Positions 36,882 through 46,960 of a stretch of 64,000 nucleotides of DNA are shown piece after piece. Made by a program: the position numbers and the translations under genes. This DNA comes from Sympetrum striolatum. Its lineage: Eukaryota; Arthropoda; Insecta; Odonata; Libellulidae. A model generated the notes under the pieces. It did no database searches and was not told where the DNA came from. It saw nothing but the letters and a program-made list of their open reading frames with translations. The stretch spans positions 56,783,454-56,847,453 of the forward strand of contig OX388345.1 of assembly GCA_947579665.1 (NCBI GenBank). The letters run 5' to 3'. Numbering within the stretch: the first letter of the stretch is position 1; the number at the start of each line of letters is the position of its first letter.

Positions 36882-38098
36882 TAATTTTATCTTTCTTAAA
36901 TTCTAGTTTATCTATAATTTACCTAAAAACAATGAATTTTTTAGCGAGTATGAATAAAAATATTTAGAAAGGAAGGAATATATTAATAAAATATATTTTC
37001 ACCAAAACCCATCATAAACTTTATGACTCACCCCAAGCACAATTCGCCTTGAAGCTTTCCTAGGGGGGAAATGCGCATAGGGTGATTCAAAAGATTTTTG
37101 GAGAGAATTTATTCTATTAAGCAGCACCATTAATGATCATATTATTCAGGAATATGTAGAGTGTGAAGGAAAATAGATTAAAAATAAACAGAAGAAAAAA
37201 AATGTAGGTTAGATAGGTGGGAAAATTTTGAAAGTGAAATCACGAAGTCGGCAAATTCTATTCCATAACTTATTTTTGCAAGATATGACGAATTTCATCT
37301 TGTAGAGCATAGGTCGGATTTATACTATTAACATTTTAATGAGATTCAATTCCAAAAGCTGTTAGAATTTGAAACCAAATTGACTGGTATATAAAAGTAA
37401 TAAGTTATTAAAAAAGTAAGGATATCTTCATATCATTCTTCGAAAAGAAATTTATATTCTTTTCCATAACCTCATACTGTAAATTTCTTCCTTAAATTTT
37501 GTAACTCTATGAATCTTTTAAGGAAATTTAAACAAACTGAAAAATATTCGCACATATTAATCACTAAATTCATTCATTTTATTCATATAAATATAAATAT
37601 TGGAAACGTAGTGGGAGTATCTTTTAGGGACTAATTCTAATTTAAAGAACGGAGAAGATTGTCAATGAAATGAAAAAGATTTGAACTAATGGCTCTTGAG
37701 AAATCATATGCTGATAAAGAAGATGTAAATTGATATGATTAGAAATTCTTCAAGTTTTTCGACTTATTTCGTAGTTTTCGAGACTTTGCATTACAATTAC
37801 GCTACAACTTGAAAACACCCATTGACTGCATTGAGTAATCAATAATTCAGAACAAACGAATCGTTGCATACATAAGCTCTCATTAACCTCTCAGCGCAAT
37901 CTCTGAAATAGCAAGGAATGTGTATATATTAAAATATCGTAGACACCAACGTAAAAGATTTCGAGGTTTCAATTTCAAAATGAGGATATACTAAAAGTCT
38001 GAGAATCTTTATATCCATGTCCATCGGCCTCTTAAGTTTTACTGTCTTCCTTCAAATTATACAGAAGGAACTCGACTAAGAATGACACTGATTCATAC
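36882..38098. other. Non-coding, nothing recognised
   Basis: AT-rich sequence between the truncated LINE and the hAT-like element. No open frame or repeat can be supported. Confidence 0.5.
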
Positions 38099-38568
38099 CA
38101 TTTGGATACGGTTGCCACCTCTTCCGGAATTCGGGAATCTCCCGGAATTCAACAGATTTGGACGCGTTTCTCTGTCTACAGGCAGGAGATTCCGGAATTC
38201 GTAAATCTACTGATCTGTGGCTTATCATCCGAAATTTGTAAATTTAGCCGGTACATGTTGTCCAGTACATTAGAAATACATATTCCATGATGAAGTTACC
38301 TTAGGCGACTTATAAATTTACAGTAAGGATATTAAATGCAAAAATTTTAATTCCTTCTCTAACTTTAACGCTTTAATTGAACAAGAATGTAGCTTAAAGT
38401 ATAGCATCAAAAATGTTCAGTTGGAATTCAAATCCTTAGTATAGTAACTACAAGCAATTGCTTATATATTTTTTTGACGGAATCTCCCGTATCTCCCGGA
38501 ATTTTTTCCACCAGAAACAATAATCTCCCGAACTTAACTGCTGGCAAGATGGCAACCCTGCCTTTGGA
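38099..38568. mobile_element. hAT-like non-autonomous element, 454 bp
   Basis: The ends are TACGGTTGCCACCT on the left (38107) and, as reverse complement, CAGGGTTGCCATCTTGCC on the right (ending 38560). Flanking eight-base sequences CATTTGGA and CCTTTGGA (38099-38106 and 38561-38568) match at seven of eight positions, as expected for the 8 bp target duplication of hAT transposons. CAGGGTTGCCA-type termini are also typical of hAT. Inside, variants of AATCTCCCGGAATT recur near 38120-38195 and 38478-38535, concentrated toward both ends like subterminal transposase-binding repeats. No transposase is encoded. Confidence 0.65.
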
Positions 38569-39940
38569 AGAAACTGAGTGGGCTTTGGGGACCATGATAA
38601 GTCCTTCAGCTATGAAGTTAAGAAATGTCTATGCAACCACATAAAGATTTAAATACGTTGTAAGCGTAAGGTCGAAAAACCTCGAATGTGGGAAGTTAAT
38701 ACTCGCGACATTGCGTGATATTTCCTCCTCGGTGGACCGCTCCCTCGTCTCTTGATTCATGGTTAGGCGGTGGGCGGTTGTGGGTGTAGACCTCCAAGGT
38801 AACGCGTCTGGTCAATCGCCGGAGGTCGAGAATCAGCCGTCGTAAAAATGACATCCTCTCTTATCGGTTTTCGGCGAAGAATGTGCGGGAATAAAGGCAA
38901 TTCTTAAAAAAAGTCCCCGTGCCATTTTCCACCTTATCGTTAATTAGTTTATTGAGCGTCGTAAAGCGAGGGAAAAAGGCGTATTGTGTGGATGATGGCT
39001 CAATATGACGAACGGCCTTCTTCTGATGAAAGTGCACTCTTCCTCAATGTCGTCAGCGCAGTTTAAAATGGTTTACTACGGAGAAAAAATGGGTCCCATG
39101 TACCTTTTGGTTATCACCGCCTTGCGAATGCAACGATAACGGCAATTGGAATGAAATAGAAAAGCCACGTTTCCGATGGATTTCAGTACCTCCGAGTCCC
39201 AATTATCGACTTTGCCCAACATCATAATTCACCCGCACTTTCCCTTTCGCATTTAAGAGAGAGATTTTTCAATTCAGCGGGAGAAAATAAAATTAACATG
39301 ATATCCAGATTGATATATCCAGATTGATCGGTATGCCCGAATACCCAATGCATCCAAACTGAACGCTGTTGCCCAAAAACGACGTTGCTATTCCAATGAA
39401 GAGTTCTCTCCTTCCAATCAAACAAACGTAAAAGCAATTATAATCCGAGGAGGCATTTCAAAATGACATTCAATTAATGAACGTTGCTTGTTCAAAGGAA
39501 AATTTCAGCGAAGGATAATGAATATTATTAAACTTAATTAATTGCCGAATTCCGATCCTAATGTTTCATGAAAAAGTAAATGAGAATCTATATTACAAAT
39601 TAATTACACTTCGAAAGTTTTGGAGTTCCTGAAAAGATTTCATTCAGTTGTGACGGATTTGCAAATTAAACGAGCTTTCTTTATTTCTTCGATATCATTG
39701 GCCAAAGTGAAAATCGGTGATTTGAAATTAATAACTCGGAGTAATTTCTTTGCTCAGATATTTTACATAATATGAGAAGTATTACGAAGTGATTTATTGC
39801 TATGGAAATTTCGCTGGCATAAACAGTTAGGAAATTCATAAAAGCCGCTTGTTATCACTGAATCAACACTGTAAGGAGGCTAATATGGATAGGTAGTATG
39901 ATCAGTCATTGAGAATAGTTTTTCATATTTTAATAGAAAC
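38569..39940. other. Non-coding, nothing recognised
   Basis: A locally GC-richer patch around 38680-39130 contains no recognisable frame. A minus-strand frame at 39222-39437 is short and unassigned. Confidence 0.45.
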
Positions 39941-39962
39941 TATGTCTATGTCTATGTAAGAA

Positions 39963-39994
39963 CCCTGCAAGCCGCCTTTCGGCGTGTGGCAGGG
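39963..39994 (-). other. 3' UTR stem-loop of the CR1-like LINE
   Basis: CCCTGC at 39963-39968 pairs with GCAGGG at 39989-39994, and CGCC with GGCG around loop TTTC. It is located about 25-50 nt before the 3' tail of the element as read on the minus strand. The same helix is kept in the truncated copy at 36308-36340. Likely role: recognition site for the element's own reverse transcriptase (inference from CR1 family knowledge). Confidence 0.55.
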
Positions 39995-40012
39995 GGTGCA
40001 AGCACCTTGACT

Positions 40013-42922
40013 CTATTTTCCTAAACGGTTGCTTTCGCGTATACTTCGCGGAAAAAATGAATTTTTGAAACGATTCGTTTTAGCATCTATTTCCCTAATC
40101 TTTCGGGCAGTATCAGCACGACCCATATAACAGGGGGGTCGCATTATATCGGTTACATCATCTGAAAACGTAATTTCTCTGAACTTATTTAATAAATTTA
40201 TCCTTTGAATTTTTCTTCTATCTTCTAATGATTCCCATCCCGCGTCCTGTAACATCTGAGTGACTCTCGCTGTTTTATCGTAGCAATTCTTTACAAATCG
40301 TATCGCCTTCCGTTGTACTTTTTCTAAATCCCGAATATGACATTTCTCGGTGGGGTCCCATACACTACATGCATATTCAAGGTGAGGCCTAACTAACGCT
40401 AAGTAACATCGCTCGCGAACCTTTTCTTCGCTCCTACCGACTATTCTTTTAACGAAGCCGAGTTTCTTAAGTGCTTTTCCACATATATTTCGGATGTGGG
40501 CACTCCATGAAAGATTATTCGTGAGAGTTACTCCAAGATACTTTACCGATTCTACTGACATTAGGTTTACCCCTCGGAGACTATAAGAATAATCATTTAT
40601 TATAGATTTACTTTCGAAGAAGTTAACTACCGAACACTTTTCTACATTAAGCTCTAATTGCCACTCATCGCACCAATTCATAATTCTATCTAAGTCGTTC
40701 GAAAGGGTTAATCTATCCTCTGAACTAACTATTTCCCTGTAAATGACTGTGTCGTCTGCGAATATCCTAACATTGCTTTCAATGTGATTGCTGAGGTCGT
40801 TGATGTATACTAAAAATAACAACGGTCCAATTACACTGCCCTGAGGGACGCCCGAGGTCACCTTAACCAAGTTGGAACTAATACCATCGAGTACTACTCG
40901 TTGCTCTCTATCGGTGAGAAAGTCTTTTATCCAGTTAATAACTTGTGCATTGATACCCGCAATTTCTAATTTGTACAGCAATTTATGATGAGGTACCTTA
41001 TCGAAAGCCTTCCGAAAATCTAAAAATATCGCATCGACTTGCTTATGTTTTTCAGCAGAGTTTAGAACATCGTGTACTAATAAAGCCAGCTGAGACTCGC
41101 AAGAACGAGTCTTACGAAAACCGTGTTGATTCCTAATTATGAAATTGGACGTTTCAAGAAAACCCATTAAAGAGCTAGCTATTATATGTTCCATAATTTT
41201 ACCGCTCAGTGATGTTAAAGATATTGGCCTGTAATTAGCTGGATCGTCCTTAGAACCACTTTTAAATATTGGCGTGACATTCGCAATTTTCCAATCTTTC
41301 GGGACCTTTCCTTCGCTCATACTCTTGTCAAATATAACTTTAAGAAAAGGTGCTACGCTCTCCGCAACTTCCTTGAACACTCGAGCCGGTATGTCTTCAG
41401 GACCCGGAGCTTTATTCGGTTTAATCTGTTGCAATAGTTTAATGATGCCGTCTTCTCTGAAGGTGATTTTCGACATTGATTCAGGTTTATCACCATTCGG
41501 GAGAGTATTTGATGTATCGTCAGACGTGAAAACGCTTCGAAAAAAATCATTCAAGATATTAGCTTTGCCTTTAGCATCGTTTACTATATTACCGCAAGTA
41601 TCCTTTAATGAACCAACAGTTTGCTCTTTACCTTGGACCTCACGAACGTACGACCAAAACGCCTTTGGGTCCTCTTCCAAGTGTTCGCATAAAATCTTCT
41701 TTTTATATTGACGGAGGGCATCTCGCATAATTCGTTTAGTTTCCGACTTTGCTTCCTTATGTTCGCTCTCTACTCGATCTATGTTGATACTATTCGGTTG
41801 CCTCGCAGCGGCTTTTAATTTGGAATGCAAACGCCTCTGTTTCTTTAGTGCTCTCCTAGTCTCCTTATTATACCATCTAGGTTCATTAATTTGATTTGAA
41901 AGTTTTGAGGGTACAAATTTATCCATTAGGTCACGCATTGTTCTTACAAAGAGATTCCACGTGTTCTCGGTATTTAAACATATCGCGCGCGTTTTATACT
42001 CCAGAAATTCGTACATGAGTTTACTACGATATCCTTCGAAATCGGCTCGCGGGTAAAGATAAACTCTGCGCTTAGGTTTTCTGTGCTTTACCAAGTTAAG
42101 GTCGAAATCTATAATTATGGCTTTGTGATCGGATATTCCATCGCAAACAGATGTGTTAGATACTCGTTCAGGGGTGTTCGTAAGAAAAAGATCTAAAATG
42201 GTTAATTCCCTGGTAGGCTTTTTGACTAGCTGGTGTAATGAATTTTTTTGTATTAAATTTAACAAGGTCCTACAAGAGTCATTGTCCCGAGCTCTTTTCT
42301 TGACTACGTGCTTTTGCCAATCGATGTCTGGAAGATTAAAATCTCCTCCAATTATCATTATGCTATTGTTGTTTTTACGCGAGTAAAAATTTATTTCATC
42401 GTTTAAGTTACGCAAAACATGACGCGAAGAGTTGGGCGGCCGGTAAAAAGCACATACATGTAGATTGGGTTTATTTGGCTGACTAATGGTACACCATACG
42501 CTCTCGATACAACTGTTAGGATACGTATGTGAACTACTCCGCAAAGAACTTTTAACCGCTATAAATACTCCTCCACCCACTTTATCCTGACGGTCCTTAC
42601 GATAAATCTTAAAATCTTTAGGAAATACTTCGTAGTCATTAATATCGTCAGTTAGCCAGCTTTCGGTGCCTATAATTATGTCGGAGTTGTTACTTCGGAT
42701 AAGATGTTCAAGATCGGCTACTTTGTTTTTGATGCTTCTACAATTAATAATGGCAATCGATAGTTCATTTACAATGGGTGAAGCCCGGGAAACGCGTTGT
42801 TGCTCATCTTCAACTTGCTCAGTAATTTTTAAGGTATTCGATTGTTTATTAACTTTATTTCCTATATCGGAGCCACTTAAATTAGAAGCAATCCCACAAA
42901 TTCCCTTTAGCCTAAAAAAAAC
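40013..42922 (-). CDS. CR1-like LINE ORF2: AP endonuclease + reverse transcriptase
   Basis: The open frame extends from 42922, just after an in-frame TAG, to the stop at 40013, about 969 codons without interruption. No ATG lies in the N-terminal part; the first GTG is at 42580. The N-terminal exonuclease/endonuclease/phosphatase domain shows INCRSIKNK, IIGTESWL, GGGVFIAV, then IIGGDFNLPDIDW, and SDHKA, the expected Asn, Glu, Asp-x-Asn and Ser-Asp-His motifs for nicking target DNA. The reverse transcriptase domain follows, with NKAPGPEDIP, ANYRPISL, FLDFRKAFDKVPH, GVPQGSVIGPLLFLVYINDL and the catalytic FADD (plus-strand 40751-40762). The C-terminus has HLEYACSVWDP and a conserved tail ending in SFFPRSIRESNRL. 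All expected catalytic motifs are visible. Translation probably depends on ORF1 (see the frameshift finding). It acts on genomic target DNA by target-primed reverse transcription. Confidence 0.93.
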   Translation of the reverse strand, partial: VFFRLKGICGIASNLSGSDIGNKVNKQSNTLKITEQVEDEQQRVSRASPIVNELSIAIINCRSIKNKVADLEHLIRSNNSDIIIGTESWLTDDINDYEVFPKDFKIYRKDRQDKVGGGVFIAVKSSLRSSSHTYPNSCIESVWCTISQPNKPNLHVCAFYRPPNSSRHVLRNLNDEINFYSRKNNNSIMIIGGDFNLPDIDWQKHVVKKRARDNDSCRTLLNLIQKNSLHQLVKKPTRELTILDLFLTNTPERVSNTSVCDGISDHKAIIIDFDLNLVKHRKPKRRVYLYPRADFEGYRSKLMYEFLEYKTRAICLNTENTWNLFVRTMRDLMDKFVPSKLSNQINEPRWYNKETRRALKKQRRLHSKLKAAARQPNSINIDRVESEHKEAKSETKRIMRDALRQYKKKILCEHLEEDPKAFWSYVREVQGKEQTVGSLKDTCGNIVNDAKGKANILNDFFRSVFTSDDTSNTLPNGDKPESMSKITFREDGIIKLLQQIKPNKAPGPEDIPARVFKEVAESVAPFLKVIFDKSMSEGKVPKDWKIANVTPIFKSGSKDDPANYRPISLTSLSGKIMEHIIASSLMGFLETSNFIIRNQHGFRKTRSCESQLALLVHDVLNSAEKHKQVDAIFLDFRKAFDKVPHHKLLYKLEIAGINAQVINWIKDFLTDREQRVVLDGISSNLVKVTSGVPQGSVIGPLLFLVYINDLSNHIESNVRIFADDTVIYREIVSSEDRLTLSNDLDRIMNWCDEWQLELNVEKCSVVNFFESKSIINDYSYSLRGVNLMSVESVKYLGVTLTNNLSWSAHIRNICGKALKKLGFVKRIVGRSEEKVRERCYLALVRPHLEYACSVWDPTEKCHIRDLEKVQRKAIRFVKNCYDKTARVTQMLQDAGWESLEDRRKIQRINLLNKFREITFSDDVTDIMRPPCYMGRADTARKIREIDAKTNRFKNSFFPRSIRESNRLGK

Positions 42923-43375
42923 CTACAATGCTCGTAAATCCTATGAGCCACCCCGCTCGCAGCTTCAGCAGTATAGTGAACACCAGAGCCGTTCAAGGCG
43001 AGGGGGTACGACAAGAGGGTCGGCCGAAGGTCCACAAAGTCAACTCCCATGCCCCGACAGAACTCCCACATCCGCGCATTCAGACCATCTATTTTAGTCC
43101 GAACGCTTCGGCTGCAGTCACTCCGCGGGACGATGCTGCAGATGGACAGCCGCACATCGATGCCAAGCGACTCCTGCACGCGCTCAACCTCGGAATTCAG
43201 GTCCTCAAAAGAACGCAAAATATCCTCGGGAGCGCGGTGACAGGCATCGTTGACTCCAACATGGGCCACCACCCGCAGCCGAGAGCAACCCGTGCCCCTG
43301 GCCGCCGCACCTACCGCACCCGTGACTTGGGCCACATGCCCAGAGGGAATACACCAAGAATTTCGTTTGTTTGTT
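42907..43375 (-). CDS. CR1-like LINE ORF1, C-terminal SGNH-esterase domain (5' truncated)
   Basis: The frame ends at TAA 42907-42909 and is open upstream to at least 43375, beyond the GTG at 43335. Recognisable SGNH/GDSL-hydrolase blocks are CIPSGHVAQVT (PGA-like block), LRVVAHVGVND (the G-x-N-D block, with Asn) and, near the end, GSGVHYT (the block with the catalytic His). Esterase domains of this type are a known component of ORF1 in CR1-like LINEs. The first block with the nucleophilic Ser is missing because of the 5' truncation. The residue three before the His, normally Asp, is Ser here, so catalysis would be doubtful even in a longer copy. The end overlaps ORF2 in a different frame across a run of eight U. 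Confidence 0.75.
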
Positions 43376-43410
43376 TTATTGATTTCGAATCGATTGATTC
43401 GAATCTTTTA

Positions 43411-43465
43411 TTTTTTCGTTGATTATAAATCCTGACTACGTCAGGATTTATAATCAACGAAAAAA
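43411..43465. repeat. Perfect palindrome, 26 bp arms, 3 nt loop
   Basis: Arms 43411-43436 and 43440-43465 are exact reverse complements around TAC. Each arm runs from T6 through CGTTGATTATAAATCCTGAC to the loop. It sits just beyond the 5' end of the CR1-like element, next to two copies of the self-complementary GATTCGAATC (43381-43405 region). No polymerase terminator or gene is associated with it. It could mark a rearranged insertion junction or a small foldback element. Confidence 0.9.
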
Positions 43466-43730
43466 ATCAGCATTATCGGAAAGCAAAACTAGTATTAGAG
43501 GTTCAACATTTGAAATAGCCGTCTTTGTTAGCGTTCCTCACCTCCTTCACCGGTATTCTGAGAAAATAGGAAGGATAGCCGCTCTTTTAAAAACAACCAA
43601 TGTTCATTTCAATAGCGATGTTATCTTCGTCAGGGGGAGTAAAGTACTTCATAGGTACCTAAGGAAGATAGAATCGCTATTGAACTGTAAACGCCAACAA
43701 ATACGGTTATTGGATATCTTAAGCCTCTAA
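43466..43730 (+). other. Open frame of uncertain origin, possibly decayed reverse-transcriptase fragment
   Basis: An open frame (ending 43730) reads through from the palindrome. Part of it, VSVPHLLHRYSEKIGRI followed by a leucine/lysine-rich segment, faintly resembles the conserved phrase in Penelope-like reverse transcriptases where a proline-tyrosine precedes SE.I.RI. The similarity is short and from memory of the family pattern, so it is weak. No GIY-YIG or catalytic RT motif is seen. Chance coding is a real alternative. Confidence 0.2.
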
Positions 43731-46221
43731 TTCATAAATAGACGAGTTACAAATTTTCTTTTACAAGCGAAACTACTGTCGAAATGGAATAGCGGAAGAG
43801 AGAAATATGAAGAAGGACGATGATGAATGAAAGGAAGTGTGAGCTGGAGGAAGTACGCGATGAGAGAAAACTGAACAAGGGATTTATTGAGCAGAGTAAT
43901 GAATAGAATTCCATTTACTGAGGGCAAAAAAATAGCAAAGACAAAAGCAAATTAAAATCTTGTACTCAATGTGATTAAAATGAATTATATCCACGAAAAC
44001 ATTGATCAAGAACGAAGAAGAAATAAATATAATTCTGCTAGGTGAAGCAGGAAGTAATAAAAGAATTTATGTATTGTTTTTCCTGATTATGTCATAGAGA
44101 CAAGTGAGGCATTTGCGTGATTAAATTGATTTTTTATATAGCTAATGATAACATAGAGTTATCATTAACACAACTTCACAGCTGGGGACATACACATTAC
44201 TTATTGATTCTCGAAATAATGATTATCTGATTTAATAAATTTTATTTGTTTTGATGTGTATTAATGGTTACCAAAATGGTTACTGCGTCTTATTTTGTTT
44301 CCAATACGTCAAGAAGTTTGGTTACCCTAAAAGGGCATTCATGAAACATGATTTGCTTTCAACATTCTACGCAAGCTCACCGTCATCCTTTCAGTGGAGT
44401 ATTATCCTTCCATAACCCACCCTTGTAACCTGCTCTGAATTATGCACACAATTACGTAACAGTGTATTAATGATAAATTACTCCAAAACAAGGCCGCGGG
44501 GAAAGATTTGATCTAAGTCGTGTCTTGCCTTGGGCTCAAACTAAATGGCCCGGGATGATGCACAACCGATCATCAATCGATGCACTCCGTAAACCGTTTA
44601 CTCTGCGGAGTATCATTCTTCGCAGCAAATTACGAGAAACAAATAGCGGCGATTAGCCCAGGCAACGATGCGTTGCGCGCCGGACGAATTCCCAATGCCT
44701 TATTTATTCTTTAAGCATCGCTTTCCCCGCATCGTCCAATTACGGCCAAATTGCCGGATTAATACCGATAGGGATAATGAACCAGATACATTACGTCATA
44801 TAAGGCCAATCCGGAAATTCATCAGGAAGCGATTACAAGAGGCGATGCAACGGCAATACTTTCATTGCTGGCTTTAATAACCACACCTAACAAATAGGTC
44901 AGTGCGAGAGGAAGAGTAGGTTTCACTGACGTCTACATTGCGTGCCGTACAACTTATATCACCTCGCACTCGACGCATACTTTAAAGTGAAATTTCATTC
45001 CGTGTAATTATCGTAATGATAATGGCGCGTGGATGTGATTGCTGCGGGTGAATTTATCCGAAATGGGTTATTTTGCGCGGGTATTCAGTCCGTTTATGCG
45101 CTTTAATTGAACGCTCTCGCTCCCTAATAAGATTGCGTCGATGGAACGTGCTCTTCCGAGGAAATCGGTTGTATCAAAGGCGCCTTACATCGTGTAGTGT
45201 TGTCACGGCTGAGGGAAAGCTAATTAGAAGTATCGTCAAAATATTCGATCTTCGGAGGTTGCATAAGATGCAGGATAGGGGCGGAAGTGTTTCCATTCGC
45301 ATTTTCTTCCGTTTAGCGTCTACTCTGCTAGTGTTAACGTCTTCGCTGAAGCCGTTTCTCAATCTAGTTATTCGCATGATTTAGACATCGGGAAAATGAT
45401 CATCAGTGGAAAGTGCGGACAGAGGGAGGTGTAAAGGAAAGGGAAGCGGAAAGAGGGACAGGAAGAGGAAACCTAAAAACAAATATTGTACAAAAAATAT
45501 TAATCTTCACCAAGAAGGTGATTTGAGGGGAAATTCAGCTTCGGGAGCAAAAATTACTCCGCTGTGTCGAAATTATCTTCAATTTTCTATATTAGGGAGT
45601 CTTCGGTGCAATACTAAAAGTTATGCTACTAAAAAAGTCCATCCTTTCTAAAATTACCACAGCTATTCCAAATGAAAATCAACTGATTATAACTTATGCA
45701 ACGTCTCATAACTCTTGATTTTAAATTTAAATAGTACATCTTTACTCTCGTTATTGGAGCGTATTTACTGAATAAAATAATTCATTTGTTACAATACTTC
45801 TTCAGTTCAACATATAGTTGTCAAATATCAGTATATAGATTAAACAGTCTACACAAGTAAAATAATTTATAGGTAAATAATCATTTAAAAGAAAATAAAT
45901 TAAAGGGTTAAAAGTATCTATCTACGTTTAATGTGGATCTATTTCACATCATAATATGATAAATAATTATGATCCATATAATTCAAAATAAAAGTAAAAA
46001 TTCAAGGAATAGATGTAGGATGTTTGGTTAAATGGTAGATGGGACTTGTAATTCTCACTTTCGCCAAATAAAGCCCCATAATAATTATGATAGGTGATTT
46101 TAAACCATAATATTGTATATGAGTAATTGAATTTTTTAAGAAATTATAGACGAATAGTTGGATTATATACGTAAATTTCATTAATAATTTTCCCTACAAA
46201 TATAGAAGCTATATTATCTTG
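43731..46221. other. Non-coding stretch, nothing recognised
   Basis: AT-rich with a GC-richer patch around 44500-45400. Short frames at 44668-44877, 45073-45384 and 45406-45651 have no recognisable domain and no supporting splice context. Confidence 0.45.
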
Positions 46222-46960
46222 TAGGGGAGACCGGAGCTTGTTGGCCGAAGGGGCAGGTTGGCCGAGTGTCTTTTTTAAAAAGACTTTTCGGCAAAGTGGC
46301 GACATCTATAGTGATTTTGGTGGGGTATTAGTCCGTCCATGTACCGACGTAATTTCAGGTGTTTTCGTGTTGCCGTTTGCACAGGAGCACGTTTGTTCTT
46401 TTTTCGACTTAGGTGAGTAAATTTATGTTCTTGTAAAGTAATCTTCGTAACACGACTCAATTTACATCCAATTTCCAAAAACGTGGTACCGCTGGAAATG
46501 GTATTCAAAACCCTACAAAATTGTATATCGGTTTCCAGGGTAACCTCACTTTTGTTTTTGTAAACCGTGATTATTCTCGGAAACATTCATTGGGGTAGGT
46601 TGGCCGAGTTTTGTGTGGGGCTGGTTGGCCGAGTTGTATATTTACCGTAGAGCAATGTACACTTCGAAACTCGTGAAATGCTAACCTTTTTTTGAACTAG
46701 ATTGGAATATTGATGATTATAAGGACCAATGACCATCTACGACATTCCGGTAATCGTAGCCAGTGCATTTCCACTCGCCTGCACACCGAACAATATTCGA
46801 GCTGGTTTCAGAGTCTCTGGCGTGTGCCCTTTCAATCCTGAAATTTTTCCTCCTGAGGAGTTCCTAGCAGGATTTGTCACAGATCGACCCAACCCTGAAC
46901 AAAACTCGTCCATCAGCTATAATAATAACCCGCTGAACACTTATGCTTAAGAAAACGTCG
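46222..46960 (+). mobile_element. Decayed pogo/Tigger-like DNA transposon (right end lost)
   Basis: The left end carries GTAGGGGAGACCGGAGC followed by TTGGCCGA, which recurs at about 46229, 46257, 46597 and 46625. Repeated TTGGCCGA-type subterminal motifs after GGGGAGACCGG ends are seen in arthropod pogo-like elements. Downstream lies a transposase C-terminal remnant (46723-46950). The central catalytic DDE region is missing, and no inverted partner of the left end is visible after 46960, so this is an internally deleted, dead copy. Confidence 0.6.
46723..46950 (+). pseudogene. Pogo/Tigger-like transposase C-terminal fragment
   Basis: The frame after a TAA at 46720-46722 reads MTIYDIPVIVASAF, then TPNNIRAGFRVSGVCPFNP, then a phenylalanine/proline segment and VTDRPNPE, and stops at 46950. 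In pogo/Tigger and related CENP-B-like DDE transposases, a TIYDIP..V..AF, NI..GFR..G..PFN..IF pattern follows the catalytic domain. The catalytic aspartates themselves are absent. This fragment identifies the element at 46222-46960. Confidence 0.65.

Larger units (their letters stand above)
39941..43375 (-). mobile_element. CR1-like non-LTR retrotransposon, 5'-truncated, ORF2 intact
   Basis: On the minus strand the element runs from inside ORF1 (about 43375) through ORF2 (42922-40013) to a short 3' UTR and a tail of repeated CATAGA units (39941-39957). An esterase-type ORF1 followed by an endonuclease/reverse transcriptase ORF2, and a 3' microsatellite tail instead of poly(A), are features of the CR1 clade. 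Coding similarity fades around 43375-43410, where AT-rich sequence and a palindrome begin, so the 5' UTR and the start of ORF1 are missing. A clear target duplication is not visible. ORF2 has no internal stops over 969 codons, which implies recent insertion. The copy at 36283 belongs to the same subfamily. Confidence 0.9.

Noticed and set aside
41274..41711. 145-codon plus-strand frame
   Set aside because: Antisense to the reverse transcriptase ORF of the LINE, so a shadow frame.
42666..43422. Plus-strand frames of 143 and 164 codons
   Set aside because: Antisense to the ORF1/ORF2 coding region of the LINE.
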